Shown here: in pieces, positions 12,910 through 27,400 of the stretch
Numbering within the stretch: position 1 is the stretch's first letter
Layout of the letters: the number at the start of each line of letters is the position of its first letter
Assembly (NCBI GenBank): GCA_011033025.1
Contig: WFMF01000415.1
Location: forward strand, 76,905 to 140,904
Length of the DNA stretch: 64,000 bases
Reading direction: 5' to 3'
Source of the DNA: Beroe forskalii
Lineage: Eukaryota > Ctenophora > Nuda > Beroida > Beroidae
Translations under genes and position numbers: made by a program
The notes under the pieces: generated by a model
What the model saw: the letters and a program-made list of their open reading frames with translations, nothing else
What the model was told of the DNA's origin: nothing
Databases searched by the model: none

Positions 12910-15084
12910 AAGAGGCACCGATGAGTGGATATTGCTTACACGTACTACTTTATGCAGCTTTAATCTATATAACTGCATATTATATTGAACTAATAATTTG
13001 TTTAGGGTATAATTCCATTGGCTAACGTAACTCGGTACTAATGTGAAATTCTAATTATCATTAGCCAGAATTCTGCGCTTTAAAACCAGCTGTCTATGTG
13101 GGTTTATACGTTCTAAGATTTAGTAATATTAGGCTATGCACTGAATATCTGACGGAAATGGGCGCTGTTGAGGGTAGAAATGTGTGACACAGTTTCAAAT
13201 GCTATGGTATGGATTGTTAAATGGTTTTTCACTTTCCAGCCTAAAACGAATAATGCTTGCACCAAAATTACATTATAGCAGTTGCTCGGCCCTACAGCGG
13301 TACAAATATAAACTAATGAACTAATGAATGCTGTGATATTAGACTACATTACAGCCTTCATAGCAAAAACGACCAAATAACGCAAAAAGACAATATCCAC
13401 AGTGCCCAACAGTTACGCTGACCGTTTTACCACCACTGATGATAAACACCGATTATAATAGGCACTACATACTATTGATTCTCTTTAAAACCACTAGTTT
13501 TTCTGTGAACATTTTAAACTCTAATCATGGCTGCAGGATTATTTTTTCCTGCGAACATTTTAAACTCTGAATCATGGCTGCAGGACTAATCATGCTTCTA
13601 CACTCACTTTGCAATCAGTCCATTGTGTGGTGTCCACAGAAGCGCAGCACTCCGTTTGATTGCCATGCTTGTGATACGTGTTCATCTATGCTCCAGACTT
13701 TGATATGCTCTTCTTTATCCGTCTCCGTAACTGTCTCGAAACAAGTAATTTCGAGCTGTGTCTTGTAAACTTGTTTTTAGATTGTAAGAGGACCGTTTTT
13801 TCCTTTTTCGCAGTCTTAAGTGATTTTAAGTTAGTTCTGCTTCGAAAATTCTAAGATAACTCTAGATAACTAGATGTATTTGCTGGGGCCTAGGTTGTTG
13901 ATTGAACTTGAACTTGTGAATGACGTTCCGGTTACGTAATAATCCTTGTTTTGTCGGAAAAATTAAAACTCCGTTTAGCTGAGTTTCAGTTGATAGTCGC
14001 ATCATCCCTCTGATTCAGCTACACAGCACACAATTAAATAGCATGATGAAATGAGAAAGATGTGTCAGAGCAAGTATTTGGCCTCCTGGAAGTCCATACA
14101 CCTTGATACTATGTACTGTGCAGTAAAGTGTATCATTAATAAACATGATATACCATGCCATATGAGTGAGACAGCGTAACGTACCGGAACAATGTGTATG
14201 ACAGCGTAACGTACCGCAACTAAGTGTATGACAGCGTAACGTACAACCACATAATATGTTTGCATCTACTACGAATATTATACCAATCTATTAGGATTTA
14301 TATACAATTTCATCAAACAAGATACTTTTGGCGTAGTTATCAAACCTAAGCCATAATATAACAACATAATATACGTTGGAAGGTTTCTATGCGGTTGAAA
14401 TTTGAGTTTAGAAGGCTTCTCAGTTTATTTTGGACTGGTTTATAGCCAGATTAAATTCGTATTAAGCTTTTGATATCCGATTTATTACCTTAAGGGTTTT
14501 GTAAGCTTAACGCATTAGAACGAATCTGAAATCTATCTCAACAATTGCACTGCTGAGAGCATCAATCATCATTTCCTTAGAAGGGGAAACTAAGGTATCC
14601 GGTATTTTACATCTAGAGAGGATATAGCACTATTCTCAGCTGATAATTTTGACGTTTCATTGAAATATTAACATTCCTTACACCTTTACACAGCCCTATA
14701 AGCTCCAACTTCTTGGTAACTTGCTGTTAAAACCCACTGAAGCACTGTACTACAACATGGCAACACATTACGTTGACAACATGACAACACGTTGTGTACT
14801 GCACTGCATGTAATAATAACAACAGTTGAAACTCTACTACCATCTGTTAACGCCCAGGAGAATGCCAAGACAAATTGTATACAAGTTACACCTTCTGTCA
14901 ATACAAATGTATACAAGCCGCAAACGTCTCTATTTCTTGTGGTATGACACAAATATACGAGCGAGAATGCTGTTTGATTGAGCGATAGAGTTCAAAATAT
15001 GGTAATCATGGTTCAAAATTCATACTAATTATTCACTCATTCTGACACTTATTCTCAAACTAATAGCTAGCTGATTGTTGGCAG
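11770..15084. other. Gene-free stretch with small repeats
   Basis: No exon is supported. Small features are a CA dinucleotide run at 12879-12908, a local duplication of about 35 bp at 13504-13539 and 13551-13586 (AACATTTTAAACTCT followed by ATCATGGCTGCAGGA), and three tandem copies of a roughly 30-bp unit with GACAGCGTAACGTAC at 14166-14244. Confidence 0.45.
12879..12908. repeat. CA dinucleotide microsatellite
   Basis: About 15 uninterrupted AC units. Confidence 0.95.
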
Positions 15085-15177
15085 GATGGGGTCAGGTCCC
15101 AGCAGGCAAGGCGACATTTCTCTGTACAGAAGAGGACAGGACCACAGGTTCCAGCCTTATGCTGACCTACAGTCAAC
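15085..15177 (+). CDS. Possible small coding exon (weak)
   Basis: A GC-richer island sits between GGCAG at 15080-15084 and a GTGCGT donor at 15178. It is open in the frame starting MGSGPSRQGDISLYRRGQ and has no stop. Its phase does not join directly to the EML exon at 18489, so another exon would be needed. This call rests on composition and splice-site context only. Confidence 0.2.
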
Positions 15178-17989
15178 GTGCGTACTGAACATTGTCACGT
15201 GACCAACAATTCGTGAATATTCCGCCAAAAACTTACTTCCAAATCCTTCAAAATGGTATGACTACTAAGCATTATTAAAAGTTCATGATTGTTCATGTAT
15301 GTGTATGGATGTATTTACACTGTACAGTGGTTAGTGAAGGCTGGGTAATCTCATATTACCAATCTATAATGATGTCGGGTTTAAATGATGAGAGTACCCA
15401 GTACAATAGGTATACAGTGTAAGAGTATGTGTAATGTATTGAGAGCATGGCACCTAGACTACCTGTCGCAGTGGTATTTAGATTAGATGTTTAAGAGATA
15501 ACAAAATATAATTAGAAAGTCACGTCCAAGCTTTCCAAATGAACTCGTTTGATAACTTGATTCTCTATGTTTGAAGTCGGAAGGAATGCATAAGATGGAT
15601 GTAGAGTACTGAATGTCGTTGGAAGGTGTCTGAGTCGTCACACTTCTTTGCAAGCTGCTGTTTAACACATTGGTGTGAAGAGTATACACACTCTCTTGTG
15701 TGTTTGTACGTCTGTTTGTACGCGGAGTGTGAATATTACTTTTATGAGAGTGTAAACTATACTAAGCTACTGGTGTAAGGGTCCGTATGTTCGGTATGTT
15801 TATGAATTATGCTTCCTTTCATCGTTTTTTCCTACAAGAGAAAGAATAATGTTTGAATGTAAAGAACACCTCTCGCTTTTGTCTGCTCGTTTGTCTGTCT
15901 GTGAGAGTGAAATGTGTGTATTTTCACTGTTGTTTAAAACATAATGCGCAGACATGATGATAACATAATACACTCACCGGACAAGGCTATAATATAATGC
16001 CCTGATGACATTTGAGATGAGGTATTTTACTGGCTATGCGGAATAATTTGGTGCTCTTTTAACATTCATGTGCAGAAACTGAGGAAGGAAATGAGGAGAA
16101 AGGGGTGTGTTAGGTCATATTTGGGGTGTTTTGTGATTTAATCGAATATTATTTGGTTAATTTAATCGCGAATTGTGCACCTAAAATGGTGTACCTTAAC
16201 ATGATTTCTTATCTAAGCCGAATTGAGCGCCTTGTAACATTTCAAACTCTTAAATCACGAAGGTTGAAGAAGGTACCGTCGCTGGATGGATATTGGATGA
16301 TCATTTTCTTGATATTCTAGATTCTTTCAGAGCTAGTATCTAACCATGAGAACATTAGTCAGTTTACCCTAACAAAATAACAAATTCTTCTCTATCATTG
16401 CTCCGTGTAGATTGTAGCCTATTCCAAAGGGTGTCCCGGGCCCTCTCAAAGGTATTCTGAATGTTAGAGTCTGTAGTTGTTATTAAATTAATTCATCATA
16501 TCGCCCCCTGACCGGTAAATGGCTTGTTCCACGTCACATCATGATCGATGGATATCATATGGAAGGTTTGTTCCGAATATTGAACGACGGCTGACGGGAC
16601 GAAACGTTAATTCTTGATACTCACCATTGCAATTTTAATTTCTAATCAGTAAACCAAATTACGGAAGTGTTGTAATTTGGCCAGTAGTCAGTACATCTCC
16701 AATATCGTTCAAATGAAGTTGTACAGGTTGTATAGTGTATATCATATACCCCAGTACATTTTGCGAAGTCGACTAAAAATTCATTCCAAGATTCACATCC
16801 AATATATACGCGCGCTACACAGCAAACTATTGTATGTGATTTCCCATCAAAACTCCGGAAAGTTGCAGACAAATGGATCACTCCAGAGAGAGGCAATTAT
16901 ATTGATTGTTATTGTTTCTCACAGCTTACTGTATAACTGTGTGTTGTAATTGTGTTAATAATGTACAATCTTACATTGTTCCGCTGTAAGGCCGGCTATT
17001 TATAGAACCAGTAAATTACATTTACAACTTAGGTTTGTAATACTTGTTTCTTTGTTAGCATAATATCAATAGTAGTAAATTAAAAATCCGCATCAAAGAG
17101 GAGACATCGGTGATCGGAAAAGTTAACACCATGAGATCTGAGAATTAAATTTCAGTAAATAACATAGTAACATAATTGGTCTTACAATTGCTCATATTAT
17201 TTTATGCTAAGAGTTGTAAGGAAATTGCTGGATCGTAAAACACTAAAACATTAAATTGCTGTTTGTTAACATAAGCTTTTTGACTACTAAGTGACTACCT
17301 AGTTGCTAACGCATTTGTGCTAAATGTATTCAAATATAGGCATAGTTTGCATGACTCAAGAGTTTAGACTGTCTACAAAGACATGGTAGATAAATTATAT
17401 ACATGGTGCTAAATTATTGTTCTGTATTTCAGCAGACTGCTCGGCTTAAGCTCAATCTTTTTAACCGTTATTTGCCATTAAGAGCACGTTCTAGAGTCCT
17501 AGACATGGCTGAAAATATTATCCACATATTTCCATGTAGAATTTTCCAAAATAATATTTTTATTTTGGGATGTTAAAGGGTTGCTGAATTTAGATAAAAT
17601 TGGAATTAAGGCAAAAATTTTAAGCATTTGTTTTTATAAAGGAGATAAGTTAAAGTCTTTATATACTCTTATGGGGACAGCAGTTTCATGGGAATAGTTT
17701 GTTCAAGACAAAGCAATTCGATGATAGACAAGACTTAGATTACAAATGGGGTCAATATATTACCTGCTAAACTTTAAGTTCCTTTACCCCTGTAAGTTGC
17801 AAACTCAAATTGCTTTTCTTCCTACAACAGACCAGCTAAAAAATCTTTACCATCCTTCCTTCCACGAATCATTCTACTACCCTTACTATAGCTCTTACAC
17901 GGTTACACCCTCTTTCTCCTGCACTTTTGAGTTACAACTTTATAGCACACTGCTCTCTTCTCGAACATATCTCCATCTCTCAACCTTTC
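15178..17989. other. Gene-free stretch
   Basis: Nothing beyond AT-rich sequence is supported. It may be intron of the EML gene if the upstream exons belong to it. Confidence 0.4.
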
Positions 17990-18480
17990 CTAGCACCCCT
18001 CTCCCTCTTCCCTAAAACTCCCCTCTTCCACTGTTACACCCCTCCTTCCCCTGTAACACCCCTCCTTCCCCTGTAACACCCCTCCCATTCCCCACTAACA
18101 CCCCTCTTCCCCTCTAACACCCCTCTCCTTCCCCTCTAACACCCCTCTCCCTCTTCCCCTCTAACACCCCTTCCTCTCTAACATCCCCTCTTCCCCTGAA
18201 ACAACCCTCTATAGTCTTCACCTCTAACACCCCCTTCCCTCTAACACCCCTCTCATTCCCCTGTAACACCCCTCTTCCCCTGTAACACCCCTCTCCTTCC
18301 CCTCTAACACCCCCTCTACCCCTATAACACCCCTCTCCTTCCCCTGTAACAGTGTAACACCCCTCTCCTTCCCCTCTAACAACCCTTTCCTTCCCCTCTA
18401 ATACTCCTTCCCCTGTAACACCCCTCTCTTCCCCCCTGTAAGACCCCTTCCCATTCCCCTATAACACTAACACTCCACTT
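17990..18480. repeat. Pyrimidine-rich minisatellite abutting an EML splice acceptor
   Basis: About 20 imperfect units of 20-25 bp read CCCCTCTAACACCCCTCTCC or CCCCTGTAACACCCCTCTTC. The array runs straight into the TTTCCCTCAG acceptor of the exon at 18489, so it supplies the polypyrimidine tract. Confidence 0.85.
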
Positions 18481-18488
18481 TCCCTCAG

Positions 18489-21400
18489 AGGAGCACGCTG
18501 TAAAGCTGACACTCCGAGGTCGAGGTATCGTGTGCTACCCACCCACCGACTTCAAGATGGAGGACATCAACTCAGAGAAGCCTGATGAGAACCTCACCAT
18601 CCGATGGGTGTACGGTTACAGGGGGAGAGACAGTCAGGACAACATCTTCTGTCTGCCTTCCAGTGAGTATCTTTTGATATGGATATCAAGTAATAGACAC
18701 CTACTTCCTAGAGAATTAGATAGCAGATGCTAAAAAGTAAAAACGAGTGGTGAAATAAGGAGGTGTAAGATTTATGCGGCGTTTAACTCTTGCGATCTAG
18801 ATTGGTTTCACAATTTTCAACTTGGCTAATCACCAATTCACCTACTTGGCGATTCACCAAATTCGAGGGCCGGTGTCGGGGTGTAAGAATCTAACGCTTA
18901 GTCACATACACACATACACACGTCACACAGGTTATTGCGTGTTAATAATACATATACCCTCTGAGAGCCCAGTAAATCATTACCCACAAATAAATCATTA
19001 GTTAAACCCCCTAATTAGACATGTTGTAAAACTCTGTTGATGTACACAGTGTTGCTGAAGACATGGGTGTGTACAATTATTGTATGGTAACAACTTACAC
19101 CTACTAAACTACTCTTGTACCCAATGACTGACTGATGCCTACGCGCAATGTTTCCTGTCTTGTAGCTTGATAGGCATCATGTACAACAGAAGAAGTCAGG
19201 GATAACTTAATAACCTTTGACAAGACTTTGAGACTTTGAAAAAATATTGAAAATCATCGTCACGCCGCAGATTGTGAATGAGGCAATTCAATAATTTTAA
19301 AGTGAATGATAATAAGCCTTCTCTCTTGTGTAATATTCGCTAAAATCGGCAATTAAATTGAATAATATTAGTGACTGAAAGATACACTATTTAAAATTTT
19401 GTCTCATGGTGGATTATTAAACTCTAGCAATTTTAATTTTCTTACCAGGAAATTTAAAACTAGTATCTGTAATCTCTCAACTTCTCAACGTGAAATGAGT
19501 CGATTTATCAGCGGCATCGCATATTATTTCCAAGATTCTCACGCACACTTACAATTTTCGCCCTTCCTCCAGCAATTATCGCCACCTTCATTCTCCATTC
19601 CTTAGTCCGTTTTGCATCCTGTAACTCAATTCTAGGCAGTCGGAAGCGTGTGGTTACAGTTTGCACATTAAATCTGTAGGATTACTGGTGACGTTGATAA
19701 TTATCCTACAATCGGTTGAACATAAGCGTATCAAAGGACGTTGGGATATTATGACCAATTGATGATGTGAAGATTGAGATGATACTCGAGCTGATTGATC
19801 GACCCATGAATTTCTGCTTACCCCTCCCCCTTCGGGTAGCTAATTGGGGGGAGGGGGCCCTCCCCCTCATTTCTGATGGAGATAAAAATTGCCTCTCACT
19901 GCGTTCATCCCTGTGAGTAACTAATGGGGAACTAATACACACTACACTGCCTCTCATCCCAGTGGGTAAACTAATACCCTGCTCTCCCCCGTCAGACGAG
20001 CTGCTCTACTTCCAAGCTGCTGTGGGAGTTATCTACAACCCTGAGACCCGGAGTCAGCGCTTCTACCAGGGCCACAACGACGACATTAAGTGCATCGCCC
20101 TGAACCCAGCCACCCCTAACATTGTAGCTACAGGGCAAGCAGCTGGACATGATGAGAAGGAGGGAGATGTGAGTAGGGGGTTCTCGAAATTTATTTGATT
20201 GAAAACACCGAAAGGCGCCTCTTATCTAGGGGCTGCAAAACATTTGTTGAATTTATTGTATTGAAAAACTGGAATTATTGAATTCATTGAAATACAGAAA
20301 CTTTGTTGGAATTTAATAAATTTTCATAAGCCGCTCCCGTCAAACGTTAGATGAGATGAGATAAATTAACTTTGTTATAGATTTTACTTACAGTCGAATA
20401 GTCGACGAATGTAAAATGTTTGCGTTAATGCCGGTTCGTGCAGTTTTTACATAAACTTCCGGCTAATTTTGGAAGTTACAACTGTGCCCTGTAACATGGC
20501 TCATTAACGTTAATTGCTTAAACGTCACTGATGGTTGTTTAATATTCGATGTGATGGAGCCCGAGCTTTCTTATTAATAATTGATAACTTTGTAACTTAG
20601 CGTTACCTCACATAGCCATAAGACGACCTTTACATTCTACAAAGTAGCATAGTGCAACAGTGCATACTATCATGAATGTGCCTCAAATTTCACTGCATAA
20701 ATTATATACACCCTAATATTTCAGCCCCATGTGCGGGTTTGGAACTGCGAGACTCTGGAGACCCTGGCTGTCTTAGGACTTGGAGTGCTGCAAAGAGCTG
20801 TCGGATCAGTCTCATTCAGCCCGGTAAGAACTTCAGATAGTAGTAATTAATTCTATGGATATAGAAATTAACGAATGGGGGTTTAATTTTCGGGGTTCGT
20901 GGGGTTTAAGAAGGCTAACCTGATAAAAATAGCCGTTTTTCGGTCGGAAAATTCGATTTTCTTTCGAAATGGTATATTATTTAACATTTATTATCCCTGC
21001 CTCAATTTTTTGCAGCAAGATACGGCGAACTATTGATATTAGATAGCTACTAAGATAAGTACTAAGATAAGTACTTCTATCTTAGTACACAGAAGGTATA
21101 TAGATGCTCTGAATGTCAAAAGCGTACCATAGACCGTCCACTCTGGTTCAATAATGTCTCATATGGCACTGTAAATTGAAATATTTCAACATCATAAGCT
21201 CTGCATAATTTAAGATCATTTGCCTCATTTAATGCTGTGTGTGCCCAGAGTCCACTTCACCTGGTCAAATTATAATTCTCCTGTGTATTGATCGTCCATA
21301 TGGTGACATTATTATCTTGAATTACGTTAGCTTTTCGAACATAGTCCGAGTCGAAAGCTCGAAAGTAAATGCAATCTGTGTGATTACCGCAGTGTTTTAT

Positions 21401-24400
21401 CACCAGATAGGTGCTGGTGCGTCTTCTGTTTGTGCAATAGAGGCAACTTTTCCGTCAATAGAATTCAGTCAAATTAATAATATTACTTTACTACATAATG
21501 TTATCTATAAAACACAGTACAAAGTTGCAGCGATTACTCGATTAGACCAACTCATGTCTCTGTGTTATGAATATTTTAATGTAATGCAGTTTGTAATAAT
21601 TTTGCCATAATACAGTCGGTCTGCTTACCGGAGTTCTCCGGAGTTTCACTCGAATCATGAAACATCTCTGTTCGTGTTATCAGCTCATGCAATCAACGTA
21701 CTCTTTTTCAGGACGGAAATAAAGTTATTGCTGTAGATGAAGGAAACGACCATACTATCTACGTGTATGATTGGAAAAAGAAATCCCAGATCGCTTGTCA
21801 AAAGGTAGATTATTTCCGGGATACTGGGACTTTTCTAAGAAAATGTTTGACAATAATTGGTTGTATGTTTGAAATACGTCGTGATAAATCTCAAATATTC
21901 TAGAAGATTTATATTTATTTTCATGAATGCTCCTTGCATCATAAACTTAAAATGTTTAGTTAAGTAACAATACAGCTTTAAGTAATAGTTCTTAGATTTA
22001 TTCACTAATCTCGAATATTTCTCTCAGTCTAGACGACTATTTTCATTCTAAAACAAGATTAAGGATTTGTTCTCTAAAATCTTAGTCAAGGCTGCATAAT
22101 ACTACAATATTATGTAAAATTTTCATTGAACCAATTGTGCTTGATGGCTCGGAATCAATTAATTACAAATGCTTATGAAATATTATAAAATAACGAAATA
22201 GATCTTTAGTATGATTTTAAATACAAGGCTAAAATTAGCACATGTTAATTTCTAGATTCAATGGTATGATCCGGTATGATTACTTCCACTCGTTCAAAAT
22301 TCTTAGCAAGTACACTTCACTGTTTTTAAATTTACAAAGTTAGCTTGTCATTAACAAGGAATGTTTTATTTGCAAATTTGTAGGTTGGCAATGTTATTAC
22401 GGGCATGATTTTAAATTACAATACTAAGAAATTTAATGCAAATAATTCGTACAGTGTACTGAATGGCCCATGGTTCAACCCTTTTAACATATTATGAACG
22501 TCAAAATATGTGAACATTGAAAAAAATAATCAATTTATTACTTTCATGTTCTCTTGATTAAACCTCGATTTTGGGCCGTGAATCGCCATATTCTATGAAA
22601 GTACAATGTACATGATAGTACAATGTACAATGTACTTTCATCCGACATTGTACGTTGTAAAATGTCTGACACTTCCCACCCAGGGCCACCAAGACCCGGT
22701 GTTGGGGGCTGAGTTCCTGCCGACCTGCAACAACAAGTTTGTCACGTACGGCAAGGGTCACATTATCTTCTGGGAGCTCGAGGGCCACAAACTCGTCAAG
22801 AAATCCGGCCTTTTCGAGGTGAGTGGTGCTGTGAGTTTGTTATTCCAGTGTAAGATAAGTGTTGTTTAGTGATTACATGAGGGGGATCTTTTTTCGCAGA
22901 GTTTGTGATTCCAAACAATTTTCGTGTGTGGGTGTTTGTTTGTGTGTTTGTTTGTGTGATTATCGTGTAACCATCGCGTTCAAACGCTTATATACCTCAC
23001 TCATAATAGCATAAAATACACGCGTCGGACATAACATAAATGTAACTTCCTTTTTTCATTATTCGAGGTATATTTCTGAATGTGATGACAATGCCGTAAT
23101 GTGTAAAGCATCTGTGCTATATTCTCAGATTTCACAAATACGGAATGCTGTAAATAATACGCCCAGCAATCCACTCCAGCAGATTCGATGCTGCTGCGAC
23201 CGCTGTGCGACTTGTAAACACCGTGTTTTTGCACCACAGCCAAAGGAATCTCATCGAATCGCATGTTTTTCGACTGAATTTACAGCTTGTCCAGTACACT
23301 TATACCAGATAATACATCATGAGTTAGGTACAATACATCTATAATATTCACGTACATAGCACTCACTCAAATTCAAATATTAATGTGGCGGCGCCACCAA
23401 TGAGTAGTGCCGCCTAATAACCTCTCGTTCTTTCACCATGTGCCCACAACACGTCAATGTATTCAGACTATTGACGTAGGGAGGGCTCTGAAGAGTGGGC
23501 CAGGTTTTTAGTGTTGAGAAATCAGATCTGCAGCATCTGACTTTTCTAAGATATATCCGACATCTGTGATCTGACCCCCTCTGTCCTGAGGCTTTGTCAG
23601 GGATTGTATGTCAAGTAAATGCTTTGTCAAGGAATGTATGTCAAGTAAAGGTTTTGTCAGGGAATCATCATTCCAAAGAATGCGTATTGTCTAGTGGAGA
23701 TAGGACATTCTGTCCAATTAAGTTGCTAAAAGAAGTAAACAAATGGGGCTGTTTAAGCAATCAACATACTTATTACTTTTAATTGGATGATATGCGGGGT
23801 ATGCCGGGTATGCCTGGTATGCAGCTCTGGATAAAGGTCTGAGGTTCTTACTGTAGCACGTATAAGTAACACGTATGTAAGTGATTGGGAGATTATTGAA
23901 TAGACTGTTGAATGGATTTGCCCTAGTTCATAATTTCACAACGTGTTAGTCCATCACGATAAGCTGAAAAATTTTCTACTGCATCGTCAGTCGTCACTAG
24001 TCCCGATTTATTTGTTTGCATGATGTAAATGTCTAAGAAATATCATGCTATGATAATCAGCAATATTTCTATTCAATTGTGAATCTAAAAATGATCTTAT
24101 TAGTCTGGTAGAACTGCCCATTTCATGCTCTAAGGCCGACCGTGGACGGGTATTACGAAGCGATCACGATTCACGCTTTCTCACTAAGACCTAAGTTGTG
24201 TCTACATTGTGTCTACTGTAGAGTTTATCATTGTGGATATATAATAGTTATTGCATGATAATAGTACACTTCACAATCTTGCATTGTGTCTACATATGTA
24301 TTACTTTGTAGTGATTGTTCTTATCACGCACTCATCTACAGACAGCACTGAATAGTATCAGATAATGTATCACTGTAGACAGTACTCCAGGTAGTATTCT

Positions 24401-27400
24401 AATCTAAAAACACAGTGCAGAGTTGTGGCACTCCGATTTGCCATGTCTATCACCTTGTCTGATGTTATATTAAAGCGTCAAATTGTTACATTATCATCAC
24501 CGTTTCCTTCGACTCCAAGACTTTTGCCTGCAGTGACAAGGCTCTACTATGAGCACGAAAATTTTAATATCAGTTTTTATGATCATCTCCTTGCTCCCAC
24601 TATCAAGGTTCAAATTATTGTAATTTCAAAATACCTGTCTGAATTATAAAAGCTCTCATTCAAAACCTCTGCACTCATTTTCCGGATTTTAATACTCTCC
24701 GTGACAGGCATTAATATTGCAGTGTTGCAAAGTTACATGTAATAGTAATGATAATATGCGATGTAAGGACATCATATTGCGGATATTATGAATTCATGAG
24801 CGTGAGTTTTGCAATATTCTCGAGTAGGCGAGTACATAATGCTTGTTGTAGCTAGGAAGAAAAAAAGGGACGGTTTACCGCTCTGTATTTGACGGGGTAT
24901 GTGTGTATGTGTGTAAGTTTATAAGCTTGCTAGTGCTGTGTGTGATGTGTATGTACTTCGAAACTGTGTATGAATGTCCTTCATTTGAATGTCAGCTTGT
25001 AGGTAAACCTTATTGAAAGAATGAATGTCCCACTGTCAGTCTCCCTGTTTGTACGTGTGTATGTCCCTCTGTCAGTATCTCTGCTTGTAGGTGTGTATGT
25101 CCCTCTGTCAGTATCTCTGCTTGTAGGTGTGTATGTCCCTCTGTCAGTATCCCTGCTTGTAGGTGTGTATGTCCCTCTGTCAGTGTGTCTGCTTGTAGGT
25201 GTGTATGTCCCCCTGTCAGGGTGTCTGCTTGTAGGTGTGTATGTCCCTCTGTCAGTGTGTCTGCTTGTAGGTGTGTATGTCCCTCTGTCAGTATGTCTGC
25301 TTGTAGGTGTGTATGTCCCTCTGTCAGTGTGTCTGCTTGTAGGTGTGTATGTCCCTCTGTCAGTATGTCTGCTTGTAGGTGTGTATGTCCCTCTGTCAGT
25401 GTGTCTGCTTGTAGGTGTGTATGTCCCTCTGTCAGTGTCCCTGCTTGTAGGTGTGTATGTCCCTCTGTCAGTGTGTCTGCTTGTAGGTGTGTATGTCCCT
25501 CTGTCAGTATGTCTGCTTGTAGGTGTGTATGTCCCTCTGTCAGTATCCCTGCTTGTAGGTGTGTATGTCCCTCTGTCAGTATCCCTGCTTGTAGGTGTGT
25601 ATGTCCCTCTGTCAGTATGTCTGTTTGTAGGTGTGTATGTCCCTCTGTCAGTATGTCTGTTTGTAGGTGTGTATGTCCCTCTGTCAGTGTGTCTACTTGT
25701 AGGTGTGTATGTCCCTCTGTCAGTATGTCTGCTTATCAGTGTTTGTATGTCTCACGTCTATATTTGACTTGGTAGGTGAGTAATGCACACCAATGTCTCC
25801 AGTAAGATGGGCTACAGTTCCCCAGTTAAGCATGACTAACTGCTCACTCTCTCCTTGACATACCAGAGCTCTCTCGTACTGTGCATTGTGTGCATGACAT
25901 GACTACTACTGGTCATGTCCCCGTGCAAAATGTGTCAGAGCTTGTATATTACCTTGTATGTCCTCTGTCAGTGAAAATTTGCTTGTCCCAGGTGCAAAAT
26001 ACTCCCCTCTGTAACGTGTAATGTGCTTTCTTAATTAAATGGTCCGACATTAAATGCGTCTGCTTTATTTCAGAATCCGTCGTGTACCGCGCATATTCAA
26101 CCATGTCATGAAATAATCAGACAAAGAAATATGATGCAGAAGTGATACACCAGTAATCGATTTAGGATAGTATGATTATGAAGTCCCACATTAAGCAAAT
26201 CGGTTCCAGTACTCAATCACGTGGGATCACGTGACCTGAAACTTTAAAGTGCCATAACTTTTGCTCTTTTGAACCGTTTGAGCTAGAGAGATGATCTTGG
26301 TGCAAAATGTCAAACACAATGGTGATTCAGGAGTGTAGGAATCTATCAGTAGACTAGCTACTAGATCCGTTCTCAAACATTCAAATTTGTGATTAAGAAC
26401 TTAAGAAGCCCAATGGATCATTAATATTTACTTTTGTTATATTAGGTACTTAAATGAAAATGTCTCATTCTTACTGCCTAAGATGGGCTACAGTTCCCCA
26501 GTTAAGCATGACTAACTGCTCACTCTCTCCTTGACATAGCAGAGCACTGCGCATTGTGTGCATGACATGACTACTACTCGTCACAACCGTGCAAAATGTG
26601 TGTCAGAGAATCGCATATTATACCGACTACTGCATAATGTAGTGAGAGTTAAATAATAAGACAAGTTATCATTGTTCTAAGAAGAGTCGAGAGTAAACGT
26701 GCAATAATTCCTAGTTGGTGTAGAGTGGTGCACTCAGCGAATAAATTTTGGTTTATAACCGTTTAGCATATTTTTACCGCATTCGAATAAATTTTCCGGT
26801 AAATGCATTATGCCTGCGTTCTATAGCTGAAATACACATTCGAGTGAAGGAACCAGCTTTGTGCCTTAATTATATGAAGGAACTAATTAAACGGGTTCTA
26901 AATTTAGCAGTCCAAGTCACAACGTAATCTAATTTATTTCCCTGCAATACATAGCGGCTCATGCCTTAATTATCCATATTTCCTTACGCAGTATAAGGCG
27001 ATGTAGGGAGAGTAATCCCATCAATAGCATGTTAAATAGACATGTTTCGTATTGGATTTATCTTAAAAATCGATTGCCAAGTAATTCTAAACTCTAAAAT
27101 CACACCTGCAATGTTTGGTAATACAGCCCTAAACTGTGAACTTGTTTCAGAAACACGCCAAGCCTCGATTCATCACCTCGCTCGCCTTCAACGCCAAAGG
27201 AGAGCCTATTTCTGGAGACAGCAATGGCAACCTGTACCTGTGGAACCCCAGTAAGTCACCTCCAATCAGGTGGTAAATCATCATAGCCTTCATTGCCTCA
27301 TTGCAGCCAGTAGCCGGACTGGTTGAGCTTCATAGGGTATTCGGTCATTTGGCCTAACTGGACATCTGGCCTAACACTGGTTAGGGTCAGGGGGAGAGAT

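Noticed and set aside
16411-16451. Possible small exon before a GTATTC donor
   Set aside because: No phase links it to neighbouring exons without a stop or mismatch, and it matches no expected EML sequence.
19800-19880. G-run/C-run palindrome near GGGGGGAGGGGGCCC
   Set aside because: A quadruplex or hairpin is possible, but the tract is short and lies in an EML intron with no other support.
25021-25775. Frames of 248 and 196 codons with a repeated PLSVCLLVG-like peptide
   Set aside because: They are translations of the 36-bp intronic minisatellite; both frames are open only because the unit length is divisible by three.
26160-26345. Possible transposon fragment with an A/T-rich phrase similar to other repeats
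   Set aside because: No second copy or inverted ends could be found in the window.
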